A stretch of DNA of 64,000 nucleotides from Limonium bicolor. Taxonomy: Eukaryota; Streptophyta; Magnoliopsida; Caryophyllales; Plumbaginaceae. Position 1 is the stretch's first letter; the number at the start of each line of letters is the position of its first letter. A program made the position numbers and the translations under genes. This document shows, one piece after another, positions 22,500-33,873 of this stretch. The DNA is taken from contig CM041777.1 of NCBI GenBank assembly GCA_023374045.1, forward strand, positions 105,602,046 to 105,666,045. Direction: 5' to 3'. A model generated the notes under the pieces. The model saw only the letters and a program-made list of their open reading frames with translations, made no database searches and was not told where the DNA came from.

Positions 22500-25256
22500 C
22501 TAAAAATATCCAGACCCACCACCACTATACCCACCCCTACCATACTGACCCCCGCCATACCCACCCGCACCATACCCAGAACCACCACCAGCACGTCCTC
22601 CCCTGCCATCACTGCGTCCTCCCCTCCCATCACCATGTCCTCCCCTCCATCACCTGGTCCCCTCGTATCATCACCGAGCCCACCATCACCCCCATGGCGA
22701 CGCGCCTGCTTCGTGTGCCTGGTATATACCCTCCCCTCTAGGCCTAAGGCCTCTAGTGCGACGTCCCGCGATGTACCACTCCATGCCAGCTCGAGGTTGG
22801 TTAGGGTTCCTGTGACGTGTGGGCGAATCAGGGGTGGTCGGGACATTAAGCCGGCAATACTCAAAGGCCATCTCCAGCGTATCAGCCGCCTAGGTGGGGA
22901 AGCCGGTGGGCCAGCCCGGGTTGTTCTCCAGTGCAAGGCTCAAGATAAGCGACGCTGTCTCATCCCAATACTGCAGTAAAGTATAAATGTGAAGTTAGTA
23001 TTTAAAAACAATTACAAACAACAACAAAATTTAACAAGACAAAGTATATACCTGGAGCTGATCCTCTCGTCGTGTATTGGGGCCACCGTCCGCTCCTAGG
23101 GGATGCACACAAAAATGAGAACAACGCTGGAACCACTGGATGTAATCCTGGTCCACAGCCCATGGCATCTGCGCACGCGTCAGAGGAAACCTCCACCTGG
23201 GGGCCCCCGTCGTGTTGTCCCACACGGATGTCCCGTAGTCATACGCGGCAAGGTATGCCTTCCCATGTCGGGGACGATAATGGGTGTCGGGTCTGATAGG
23301 CTGAGGGGGGATAGTCTGCACGTATCCAAACTGGCGTAGACACCGCTCGGGCATATACGGTTCAGCAATATCCAAGAATTGTATGGTGCCATAATACCGG
23401 GAGCGCGCATGTGATACGAGGGTACCCTCGAACTCAAATGGCAGCCAATCAACCTACGTTTCATTTAATGGAAAATAATTAATAACTTAATTGGGAAACA
23501 ATATTTGACGATACGTCAAATGATGACTATTTAATACTACAATCGCTAAGCAACTCATACCTCAGTAGAGGACATCGTGTCCAGCCGCCCCCTCACGAAA
23601 CGTAGCCTTTCGTCATCCATCAAATTCCTGGTGTAACGAGGCCACCTCACCGCCAACGGGGAGCACTCATCCCAGTCTGAAAGCTGCTCCGGCCGGAACA
23701 TGGGGAAGTACTCGTAGATCCAGCACTACGGTAATCATACGAAACCATTATCCAAGATACTCAAACACTAAGTTTACAATACTGAAGTCGTGAGCTCAAT
23801 ATCAAGTTCTCACCTGAAATAACGTCAGGCAACCAGCCAGCTGACGTGTATCCGCCCGGGAAGCGATGCCAAGCTGTCGGTACAGGTATGCCAGTGTCCC
23901 AGCCCCCCATGCATACATATGGACCCTACTAGGGTCACGAATGGGCCAGTAGGACGAGGGCATAACACGATCCCCGCCCTTGTCGATGATCAATGAGTGG
24001 GCCACCAAGTACTAGAGGTAGGCCGTCGTATCCTGAAGTGGGGTACAGTATGGACCACCATAAGTATCATGAAGAGCTCGGTAACGTACCTGGCTCTTCT
24101 CCAGGAACCTACAATCTATCAGCTCCTTCTGGTCCGCTGAGCCAAACAGCTGTAGGAAGTGGGGGATGAGAACGTGTAGTGGTGGGGCCGCTACACCGAC
24201 CCGGGCGCTGGAATCCTCGGGCATGTACGAAATCGCCATGCCAGTGATGGGGATACCCAAAATGTGGTAGACGTCATGGAGAATAATAGTCATCTCTCCG
24301 AAAGACATGTGAAAGGAGTTCGTGTCAGGTTGCCATCTCTCCACGAACGCTGAGAGGAGCGCGAGGTCAAAACAACCACGCGCTATGTCGGCAAGATGCG
24401 CAAGTCCGCTAGCCTCAACCGCTGCTTGAGACTCTGGGTGCCTCAATGTACTAGGAGTCCACACCTCCAAATACTTCGCCTTAGGCTTGAAGCTAAGGCA
24501 TCCCTTCTCCTGTTGAATATTTATAATTGATTTCACACTATATTAACCATTTCCTAAAAAATCTAAAATTTTATGGAATCTATTACCAGACGGGAAACAT
24601 ACCACTCCTCGCCACACGTCAAGCGCGACGTGACCACCAAAGCTCGGGATCAAACTTGTATCGTAAGGGCCTCCGGGCACTGGAGTCGGCCCAAGCAACC
24701 AAGCATCAACATTCGGCATCTGCGCCACCTCCTCTGCCGGACCATGTACTAAGGACCTGCGATGACGGCACATCCGTGTGCCCTCATACTCAGCACCCGG
24801 TTCATCTACATCCTCGTCATCAGCGTCAGCCTCGTGATGACGTGCGTCTCCGGTCCTGCTCTGTGGAGGAGTAGGCCAAGCAGGACTATCAGACCGCACG
24901 ACCAGCGTCCCATCACCGATCAATGAGTCGAGATCCACACCTTGCAGCTGGTCCACCTCCTGCTCCAGCTCCTGCTCCTCCTCCTGCTTCTGCGCCTCCG
25001 CGTACTCCTCCTCCTCCGCCTGCTCCAGCTCATACTCCGCCCGCAACCTCTCCTCGCGCGCTCGTAGAAGCTCAACCTCCCTACGCTTCCTGGACGAAGC
25101 TGTAGCGTACTGTGCACGCCTCCTCTCTGCAGCAGCAGCATTAGGGCCGCTCATACGAGGGTGTGATGAACTCTCACCTCGCTCGGAAATGGTCTTACCC
25201 TTACCCCTACCCAGACCGAACATACCAAGCATACCCTTTCCCTTTCCTCCCGCCAT
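22500..25256 (-). pseudogene. Plant mobile domain (PMD) protein with RGG tail (pseudogene)
   Basis: PMD proteins (MAIN/MAIL family and 'protein phosphatase 7 long form-like') occur as host genes and as transposon-borne copies; host members act in silencing and genome stability. Start chosen at ATG 25256 (MAGGKGKGMLGMFGLGRGKG). A Glu/Arg-rich coiled coil follows (about 25130-24930), then the PMD core: YLEVWTPSTL, SFGEMTIILHDVYHILGI (about 24300), and later FPLTRAQMPW. The tail is RGG/Gly-Tyr-rich (RGGHGDGRGGRSDGRGGRAG), suggesting RNA binding. Five exons have GT-AG borders: about 25256-24603, 24509-23814, 23725-23561, 23453-23052 and 22970-22500. Stops: TAG at 24012-24014 and TAG near 22890, plus others before the RGG tail, where the frame also shifts. 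Confidence 0.8.
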
Positions 25257-25947
25257 ATGTTGTTTACCGTAGAATTTAGTCATACTATTTTTACAGTTAG
25301 TCAAGACCGGTCGAGGTTAGTCAATACCGGTCATATATGCATCTCAGTAGTTCAACGTCAAAAACAAATTCATACAAATCCAGGAACTGATTAAAACACG
25401 CATAATAGAGGTATACAATGACTAAGACAAACAATTATATAACAAAACAGCAAAAAACGAGCCCCGACCCTTCCCGACAGCAGGCGCCCACACACCCCTC
25501 TCTTCCCCGGCGCCCGAGCCCTCTCTCCCTTCCGCGCACCCATGCCCTCTCTTCCTTCCGCGTGCCCGCCTTGCTCCCGGCGCCCGCGCGCCCGCCTTGC
25601 TCCAGACGCCTGCGCGCGTCTTCCTGGCTCCCCCGTTCCTGAATTCGTCTTCTTCTTTTTTGCTAATTTTGCTACTTTTACTGCTATACTACGCTAAAAA
25701 ACTGTAAATTATGACAGAAAAGAACCTGGTTTTGCAGATCGAACTAGCAGAAAGGATGACTTGTGCACCGGCTTTCCTCCCGCTCCTGCTCCCGCTCCGA
25801 TTACCGCTTCTAGAGAGAAGTTAGAGAGAATTCTAGAGAGATAGAGAGTTTGAGAGTTTGAAATTTTATGGAGAGATAATAGAGGGTAAAAGTGTATATA
25901 TAGGAAAATTTAAAGGTAAGGGCAAAAGCGTTAAGTTTTTTCAATTT
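25257..25947 (-). other. Promoter/leader side of the PMD gene in the MULE
   Basis: It lies between the PMD start and the right inverted repeat. It contains a GC-rich patch at 25455-25640 (CGGCGCCCG-type motifs), comparable to that at 3790-3990 near the other end. Next to the terminal repeat is a GAGAGA-rich stretch at 25810-25860. No coding frame looks real. Confidence 0.45.
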
Positions 25948-25979
25948 CCGACTGTGCGAAGTGAAAACCCGACTAAGCG
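25948..25979 (-). repeat. Right terminal inverted repeat of the MULE
   Basis: The reverse complement matches 3348-3379 at 29 of 32 positions. The flanking 9-mers do not match those on the left, so the precise end or the target duplication has been lost or lies a few bases away. Confidence 0.7.
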
Positions 25980-27567
25980 AACGAGTTCAGATAAAGAACC
26001 CTTCCAACATCTTCTTACCCCGTCTTATCAATTTTTTTCTTTTTTAGCGCTATTAGCGGAATTACCATTGTGGACACACTTCCATCGTTGGAAAAAAAAT
26101 CCAAGGGTTATAATAAACAGAGGAATTTGAAGGGTACTAATTACAAGTATACATTCTTCTTCTGACCACTCCGTGACATTTTTCGTCGAAGTTGCAGGTA
26201 CGAAATTATTGTCAAATCTCAGATTTTTATTGTATCATGCCTGATGTCAGAATCAATTTGGTTCATACGTGAGTTCTTGTCAAATTCTCCCTCTTCGTTA
26301 CTAATACTAGGACTTTGAGGGTCTGGCTAGGGTTTTAGGTGGAGAGCGCAAGGTGAGGATCTGGCAAACTGTAACAATGGCGAAGCGAGGCAGTATATAG
26401 GTTGGCTACCAAGAGATCTTCAACGGTCACGCGTGTTCTCTCTATACTTCTCGTGTTAACTGTCGACCCCCTTCTACTTATGGCTCTCAACATTCTCTAT
26501 GTCGATTTCGACGGTTCAAGCCTCTCTACATTCTCTTCGAAATCCTCGAAAAGTTTTGTTTGGCTCATCTCATATGTCCCAAAACTACGATTTTAGCTCA
26601 ATCGTTAGTTGTTTTTTCCAATTTTGGAAAATCATGTGCTGATTCAGACCAAATTATCAATCAGACAGAGATCTTAGGGGAGGCGAGAGCTATGAACCAA
26701 AATTTATCATGACAACCATTGATAGAAAAGTTGACAAACTTCGAATGGTTCCGACAGGCATTGATAGAAAACTGGTCAGAGCAGAAATCGTAGGTTGGTA
26801 AATTTGTTTAACTACTATCTATATAACTAATCATTTTTCACTCTCTCCATTAATTGTGATTTCTATCCTGTTTTACATGCATCTATGACCGATTGTTGTT
26901 ATGAAATTGTGTTTGCTGTTACAATAGTGCCAGGGATCTCTATTGCTCTTATACATTTGTAAGTATAGTGATTCTTCTTGCCACAGATTAACATCATAAC
27001 CTTTTATACCAAAGGTTTTGCCTGAAGTGTTGTCTCTCTTAGTTCTCCGCCTAATGGAGTCAATTAAGAATAGTCTCTAATGATGCGGCGGGTGGGAGCC
27101 CTTCTATTCTCCCTTTTCTTTTCTTGTCATTTCTTTCACTTATTTATAGTTCATAAGTTTTCTCGGCTACTAAAATCTCTTTGCATGTCACATTCCTTTC
27201 ATCGATTTCCTCGACCGAGATCCATCATCCTCATCGACACCGTGGTGGTGGCTTGTGAGCTCTTACATGTCGATTTTGGACTTTGGATTTTATGTTCTAG
27301 TTTAACTTATTTTGAGATTTATCCTCCACGGTGACATTGTGTTGGAGGTCCCGGAGCTTTTGCATGTAGATTTTAATAAAGGAGGTTGTTATTGTAGGGA
27401 AAAAGACAACAACCAGCTTCCCAATCTGCTCTCCTGCTCTTCCCCTTCGAGATTTATCCTAATTAGAGACACCGATTTGAAGACACTGAAGTTGTTGCAT
27501 GTCGATTTTGGGCTTCAAAATCCGTTCTCCAACTCTTCTCGTCTGTTATCTCCCTTCACAACGACAT
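25980..27567. other. Unassigned sequence with a diverged repeated motif
   Basis: No gene or element recognised. A frame at 26402-26596 (+) is hydrophobic at its start but of doubtful reality. Three segments (near 27258, 27353, 27490), with fainter traces near 26485 and 28703, share a CTTRCATGTCGATTTTGG core. Read on the + strand they give a recurring ELLHVDFG-like peptide preceded by RFILIxDTD-like residues. This could be an old coding repeat or a decayed minisatellite. Confidence 0.4.
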
Positions 27568-27570
27568 TGA

Positions 27571-28511
27571 GGTAGCGTTCAGCTCATTTAAAAATAGAAC
27601 ATATGGGCAGCATGTTTGTACAACATATGTCCTTTTGGGCTCTTTTATTTTCCTTTGTTGTTCGGCAGACTATGGTATTTTTTGAAGTAGCATATGCTGC
27701 TCTCCTTTGCGCCGCGCCCAACTACTTCCTTCTACCTTCTTCTTTCTTCCTCGTCCCAGTAATTGCGACTTCATCAACCGTATTATCTTGGACTGAGTTT
27801 TTTCAAGCTTTGATTGTATGTCAACCTTGGACTGACAAACTACTTATTTTATGACATTAGTCACAAATTTCTTTATTTGTTACAAGTTACACAATGCTTC
27901 AAATAGTAACACACAGTTTAATAAAACAAAAAAAACAATGATAATCTCTTTAATGAAAAACTTAACAATATATTAAAATGTTAATCTATATTAATTTATT
28001 AACATACAAAGTTTTTTTAAAAATAATATGTTATTAAAAGTGAAAATTTAACTAAGGAAATTTTCCTAACATTATTATAAAATTTGAAACTTCACTCCTC
28101 GTTTTATCACGTTTGTATATTTGTAAGAATTATAAAATTATAGAAAATCGTAACATATTGTTAAAAGTTGCTATTTGTACTTAAATAATAAAAATTGAAA
28201 ATTTATTGGTTATATTAAAAAATTTATTTTTTTTGCTTTCTCATATATTGTTTGTGAATTTTTCTATTTATTTTTACTAACAAAATAAAGTTATGTAGTG
28301 TAATAATTGTAGTTGTAATACAGAAACGGTAAACGCACTATATATAACGAACTTAACTAACTTATGCTGCATATATGCCGCACTGATAAATAGCAGTTTT
28401 CAAAACATCTACAAATATGCCAGCGTAAAACTGCCAGCAACTATGTTGTAAATATGCCAGCGCAACCTTGCTACCAAATATGCTGCCAAAACAGCCATGC
28501 CGAACAAAGCC
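27571..28511. mobile_element. PIF/Harbinger-like element, second copy, inverted
   Basis: Its right end read backwards (GGCTTTGTTCGGCATGGCTG) matches the left end of the element at 504-3237, and the left ends correspond too. Imperfect terminal repeats GGTAGCGTTCAGC and GGCTTTGTTCGGC are flanked by TGA at 27568-27570 and 28512-28514. Length is about 0.94 kb, matching the hAT-free copy. AT-rich interior; no gene. Confidence 0.75.
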
Positions 28512-28514
28512 TGA

Positions 28515-28692
28515 GTCTGTTCGCCTTTGGCATATTTATTTGATAGCATATTTGTGGTATACTTGGGTGGGTCCCGTGTGGGGTCCCACATAGGTCCTAT
28601 GTTCTACTCCAATAATTTAATGTCACATTTAAAACAATTGCAAAATAGTCAGACCAAAACAGTTGCAAAACAGCCATGTCGAATAGAGCCAT
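28515..28692. mobile_element. Short Harbinger-type MITE next to the previous one
   Basis: It starts GTCTGTTCGCC and ends near GTCGAATAGAGCC, an imperfect inverted match to the family ends. TGA occurs at both sides (28512-28514 shared with the neighbour, and 28693-28695). Only about 180 bp, probably an internally deleted derivative. Confidence 0.45.
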
Positions 28693-29701
28693 TGAGTTCG
28701 AGCTTTTGGAACTTTTACATGTTGGTCTTGTCTTGTGTTCTTATTTTGTTTTTTATTCTAGTAATAAATATAAGAATTTTGTTTCTGGGACTAGCAATAG
28801 ATCTAGGAATGTTGTGGGTTTATGGGATCTATTCTATTTTATCTTGGCTCCAGGGGTGATTGTCTTGAACAGTATGCAAAGCTCTTATATTCTCTAATAA
28901 GTTTAAACTATAACGTTAGAATTAGATATTGTTCATGCAAGGGCTACTGCGTTCCTGTATTCTTACTATGTTTTGGACTGCGTTAGGTTCATCGTTGTAC
29001 CCTTTATTCTATTAATGAAGATATTTTAGTTTTGTTTCATGATGGAATGAGTTGTAATATGTACAAGTGGGCCGTTTTTAGTGGGTGTACGTGTAATGAA
29101 ACAGAGTTGTTCTAAGTATGTAGGTCCTCTTTGGATTTTAGAATTTATATATGAAAAAACTTTAAATTTTAAAATAATTAAATTTATATAATTAATTTAC
29201 TTTTAAGTGACTATTATTTATTAATAATTTTATTTATATAGTATTAACAAAGATAATGACTTTAAGCTAGCATTATCATTATCATAAGTTACTATGTTTT
29301 GATTAAGAACTTTTTAAAAAAGTACAAACTTTGAAAAGTAAAATTATTTTTAATAGTATAGATATTTTTAGTAAATAGGATTTATGTTTGATATTATATT
29401 TTTTGAAAGTTATATAACGACTACTATATTCTAATAGTAAGATGCATAGTGTTTTATTTTTACAAAAATAATATTTTTTTAAAAAATAAGATCTAATTGT
29501 ATGCACTACTATACTAATATTTAAGCTATTAGGTTTTGATTAAGAACTTTTTGTTTAAATGATATAAAATTTCGATAAGTAAAATAATTTTTGTTAGTTT
29601 AGATATTTTTAATTTAGGATTTTGTTTGATATCATTTTTTGAAATTTAAATTACGAGTACCCTCTTCTAATAGTAAGATGAATAGTGTCCTCTTTTTTTC
29701 T
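28693..29701. repeat. AT-rich spacer with a tandem duplication
   Basis: No gene. From about 29280 to 29700 a segment of roughly 240 bp occurs twice in tandem with decay. Landmarks are TTTTGATTAAGAACTTTTT at 29298 and 29531 and TCTAATAGTAAGATG at 29431 and 29668. Confidence 0.6.
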
Positions 29702-30336
29702 TTACTAGGAATCCCTTGAGATTTTAGGATAATACTGGTAACCACCTTGTGTTTATAATAATTATTGGTAATTACCTTGAGGTTACGGTATCTTTAACTA
29801 CAAGGCTCGAACTATTAACTCCAGTAATAAATTGTTAACCCCTTGTTAACTTGTTAGTTTATTCACTAAATGATGTCAAGGTGGACAAAAAACACTGTTT
29901 AATCAGCATTGTCTAAGTCTTTCTCATCCCACCCACCACTATATCCCTAAAAACGTCAATCCTTAATCATCTAATATGATCATGCTTCAAATTTTGCACA
30001 CATTTTAGGAGGTTGTTTATCTGCTACACAACACTTAAGGAAGGATTTGTTCTTGGTTGTAGACCATTTCTGGGTTAGGGTTGACATTTTTTGTAAAATA
30101 GCAGTGAGATGATAGAGACTTAGATGATGTTGATTAATTAGTGTTTTTTGTCAAGTCTGACATCATTTGGTAAATAAGATAATAGGTCAGCAAGAGGTTA
30201 ATGATTTATTAATGGATCTATAGTTTAGGGACTCGTAGTCAGAGATATTGTAACCTCAAGGTGGTTACCAATAATTATGATAAATAAAAAGTGGTTTCTG
30301 GTATTATCCTAAAATCTCAAGGGGATTCACAGTAAT
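29702..30336. mobile_element. Fold-back element with very long inverted repeats
   Basis: The left end (GAATCCCTTGAGATTTTAGG) and right end are inverted copies. The symmetry continues inward past TAATTATTGGTAA, CCTTGAGGTTAC, AAATGATGTCA and GACAAAAAACACT, so each arm is roughly 300 bp and the whole element can fold on itself. No coding sequence. Long arms suggest a Mutator-type MITE; I could not identify the target duplication. Confidence 0.75.
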
Positions 30337-30751
30337 TTACTGTTTTTTTATTAGTCATTATGTCTTCTTTGATGGTTTGGTGTACTTGATCATCTTAGTG
30401 TATTGGTTTTGTTAGAAAATACATGTGTAATATAAGTTTAAAAACAAAACGTATTGTCTTTATAAATTTTTTGTTTGATTATTGTACATGTGATTGCCAG
30501 AACTAATAAGTAAAAAAAACATTATTTCTTTTATTTAAGAAAGTAAATTCTTGTGATTGACGGGCAAGTATAACATGATGATGAGCCAACTGAAGCTTGT
30601 GCCCTATCTTGTCTTGAAATAGGAACATTAGATTTCATTGCTTGCAAAGCTTCATAATAGGAGATGTCCACACTAGACTATCTCATCTCTTGTTGTCGTA
30701 GCCATATTGGCAACCTTGTGTGTGCTTACATTATCTTTCCTAGGAATATGC

Positions 30752-31616
30752 CTATACGAGAAAACATAAATGCGCTACACATTTCACTTCCCCCAAAACT
30801 TTCCTAGAGTCGATACTTACATAACCAACACTATTCATAAAAGATACATTTGTCATACAGTCAGAAAGCAACCTAATCTTACGTAAACCAGCTTGCCTAG
30901 CAGCTTTTAAACCAAAAACTAAAGCTTGAGCCTGCACTACATCGGGTGTGCATGGCCTACTAAGCCCCTTAACTGCTACAACTATCATTTTGTTAGCCTT
31001 GATAAGCAAACAATTTCCAAGCCGCAACCATCTACATCAGGAACTACATTAGGGTCAACAAAAACACTGACTAGGTCCTGATCTGTCATACAACACTCCT
31101 CTTGTTGAAGTCTCTCAAAGCCTGGCTCCACCTTCATATAAAAAACATCCAGGAATGATTGTGCTTGTGCCTATCCTCAATGAAAATTCTTTGTCCCACC
31201 ATGTTGCACTTGCCATCTGGTAGACCACAACTTCTACAAAAACTTTACCAAGTGAGCCAGATCATCTACAACCATTTGTAAACAACAAAATCCAATAACC
31301 AATCGTGTGAAGTAGAGTTGGTAAAACAATCAGGTGGAACTAGACGCCCATCCGACTCCCACTGCGACCACACCAACTCGCAATCAACAAAAACATGTAT
31401 CAGATCCTCTGTAGCTCCACTCAAATAACAACAATCATCAATAAAATCTTCACAATGATAAGAGATCAATGCACAACAAGGGACTATACCGTGCAACAAT
31501 TTCCAAATAAACAGAACAACACACGACGATAATGAGCACCGTTTTAGCCTTTCTGTTGCCTTACCAACTACACATCTAGTTGAAGCAGATGAGGACTTCA
31601 AATTGCATAAAGACAA
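30752..31616 (-). pseudogene. LINE zf-RVT and RNase H remnants
   Basis: The frame 31616-31266 matches the zinc-binding reverse-transcriptase region: VVLFIWKLLHGIVPC, then CCYLSGATEDLIHVFVDCELV with spaced Cys/His. Downstream, VFVDPN...DGCG (about 31050) and VVQAQALVFGLKAARQAG / LLSDCMTNV (30900-30820) are the plant LINE RNase H signature. In the first motif the usual DAS is DPN, and frameshifts separate the pieces, so it is inactive. Confidence 0.75.
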
Positions 31617-31636
31617 GACAAACTAGTAAGCAAACT

Positions 31637-32575
31637 TCACCATAAAGGTACCCGCCCTTGAGGGGCCCCATGCCCAACCATCGTGACTACCAGTTTCGGC
31701 AATTGCATAGATAAAATATAATGAACATCTTCCAAATCAAACCATTGTATCAACAACTCCTCTCTCCAATCCCTTATACCCTGATCAATCAGTAACCGTG
31801 CTATCTCCCTAACATTCATTGGTACTTTGCTTAAAGATGGTTTTCCTCCTAGTTTTCCTCGGATCTACTGTTAAGTTTGTATTCCTCCCATCTCCTACCA
31901 CCCTTCTTGCTTTGTGACTTACCAACTTCATAACACCAAAAAGTGTGTGCCATACCGGACTTGGTCTTGAACCTAAAGAGGTTGTAAACACAAATAAGTC
32001 AGGGAAGTACCTTACTTTTAGTATATGTGAAACCAGCAAATGAGGGTTATTCAAAATTCTCCAACATTGTTTTTCTAGTAAAGTAGTGTTAAAACATGTC
32101 AAGTCCTAAACCCACCATCTTCTCTTAGTTTACAAATATCATTCCATTTCTTCCAATGAAGACGCCCGCTAGTACCAGGCCCCTTCCACCAAAATCTAGC
32201 CAATAAACTTCAAACCTCATTGACAATTGTAGCAGGCAGCCTGATAGCACCCATTATATATGTAGGAATAGCTAAAGAGCACTCTTAATTAAAATATCCC
32301 TTAATCACTTGAGCAATCACTTTATTCCATCCATTTATATGCTTTGTGATCCTATCCCTTATGTAAGAGAAAACCTACCTTTACCCTGCCCTACGTTACT
32401 TGGGAAGCCAAATAAAGCCCCAAATCAACAACCTTATGAACCCCCAACAACTACTAATAATATCATGAATGCGTGGCAAAACCCCACTAGAAAACATCAT
32501 ACCAAATTTCTTAACATTTATGCATTGACCAGAGGCATCACTAACTGCATCCAAAGCATACTTTATCAGTGAATC
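31637..32575 (-). pseudogene. LINE reverse-transcriptase C-terminal remnants
   Basis: Pieces resembling the post-RT part of plant LINEs: ASGQCINVKKFGMMFS (about 32530-32490), then FNTTLLEKQCWRILNNP and VWHTLFGVMKLVS (32100-31930), and an aspartate/tryptophan segment ending near 31640. They are separated by stops and frameshifts. The catalytic YADD box is not in the window. Confidence 0.7.
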
Positions 32576-32596
32576 ATTTGTAACAAGAGGAAAAAA

Positions 32597-33386
32597 ATGT
32601 TTATTTAGGCTTTTTAGAACGCTTATAAAGCATTCTATATACATCTGTTGCGAAAAAGTAAAAAAACATATAGAACACTTATAAAGCATTCTTTATATAT
32701 CACTTTACTATATAGTTGGTTTTCAGCCACGAATCCATCAACTATAAAGAATGCTTATACATCTTAAGCATTCTTTATAAGTGAATATAACAAACACTTA
32801 CGATGTATAATCGTTCTTTATAGTCTTCCGCACCAATTTTTGGCTGTATTTTGCTAGTCTTTAAAGAACGCTTATTTTGTATAAGCGTTCTTTATTTCAA
32901 TTTTTTTATTTTTCTGTTCTGTACACATATCCAACAAACACAACTGCCTCTACACAAATGAGTAGAAACCTGTAACAAATATTGATTAGAACTTGCAATA
33001 TTTCACAACAGAACACAAAGTGTTCTGATTTGCATAAATCCACGCACATTAATCCACACACACAAGTGTTCTGAAGCATTTCACATACACTTGCATCATA
33101 ATCTGATTGCATTTCACATTTGTATCAGAATTCATCGCATTTCACACACTTGCATTAGAACACTTGTGTTTGATTGCATTCCACACACTTTGCATCCGAA
33201 CACAAATTTGATTTGCATTCAACACTTTGTTTCTTATAATACAAAAATAAAAAAAAACATTAAAGCTGCCCACACTAAAACCATATGCAAAGAGTCAAAA
33301 TTGCTAATCTAATTAACCATACAAAATAATCTACTAGTTCAATATTTTACATCAAAATTCTACTCATAAGTACTTCGACCAAAAAA
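32597..33386. repeat. CACTA subterminal repeats and 3' non-coding region
   Basis: From 32608 to 32895 there are at least seven copies, in both orientations, of AAAGAATGCTTATA / AAGCRTTCTTTATA, as expected of CACTA transposase binding sites. From 32940 to 33230 follows a degenerate repeat of GCATTTCACACACTTGCAT. No coding frame. Confidence 0.6.
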
Positions 33387-33656
33387 TTACATATGTTCCT
33401 TTACAAATTTGAGTTCGGCTCTTGTGTACCTTTGTCTTGCTTTCCCTTTGAATAATTCTATCACCTGAACCATCGAATAAAAAACATAACAAAATATACC
33501 TTTGTTGTGTTCACTTAAAAATTTATACAAACGTAACAAAATATACCTTCGTCGTGTTCTCCGGAGTGACGATATTATGTATGAGGTCATACATATACCT
33601 CATAATGAAATATCCACAACTTTGGGAATCTCATTGCTTGGGGCACTGCACAATGA
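33387..33656 (-). pseudogene. Ulp1-type protease of the CACTA element, last exon
   Basis: Ulp1 (C48) proteases process SUMO; CACTA and MULE elements often carry one. On the - strand at 33650-33600 the motif CPKQ then QSCGYFIMRYMYDL contains the catalytic cysteine, with a TGA between CPKQ and the cysteine. The exon ends at a donor AAG|GTATAT near 33550, and a tandem duplication of about 62 bp has copied this donor region. The catalytic His part lies 21 kb away at 54701-54880. Pseudogene. Confidence 0.75.
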
Positions 33657-33873
33657 AAAGTAACATAAAAATTTACTGAAGACAAATTTTATATAAGTAT
33701 GGAGCTAGTATATATAAAACATTTTCTACCTTCACAAACATAGTATCCAATGGAAAGTACATTCTAACTGCTCTCTACAAAGCGGTTCTAAATCCACTGA
33801 ATTAAAAAATAATCGGAATCAATATGAAAACATCAATTAACAAGATACATATTAGTTTATGAAAAACAATATA

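Larger units (their letters stand above)
3348..25979. mobile_element. Large Mutator-like element carrying transposase-OTU and PMD genes
   Basis: Two 32-bp sequences in inverted orientation, 29/32 identical, bound the segment (3348-3379 and 25948-25979). Inside, a MULE transposase-OTU gene runs + from the left end. A plant-mobile-domain gene and a small gene run - from the right end, so the genes converge. The 3' ends meet in a region of 175-bp and about 96-bp tandem repeats. Subtracting the nested Athila element (12.8 kb) leaves about 9.9 kb. I could not find a convincing 8-11 bp target duplication, so the exact outer limits are uncertain. All genes are broken; this is a dead copy. The alternative, two adjacent MULEs that each lost one end, is less economical. 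Confidence 0.65.
30530..32590 (-). mobile_element. Decayed LINE (non-LTR retrotransposon), 5'-truncated
   Basis: Remnants of the C-terminal half of a plant LINE ORF2 follow each other in the expected order on the - strand: end of reverse transcriptase, zf-RVT region and plant-type RNase H. The endonuclease and most of the RT are missing. It is cut at its 5' side (about 32590), where CACTA-type terminal repeats begin. No clear poly-A tail is visible at the 3' side (near 30530). Confidence 0.75.

Noticed and set aside
3348..25979. Two separate MULEs lying side by side.
   Set aside because: The only two end repeats found face each other as a pair around both genes; kept as an alternative because no target duplication was found.
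26402..26596. A small secreted or membrane protein gene (hydrophobic N-terminus).
   Set aside because: No homology recognised, no clear promoter or splice context; it overlaps the diverged repeat area.
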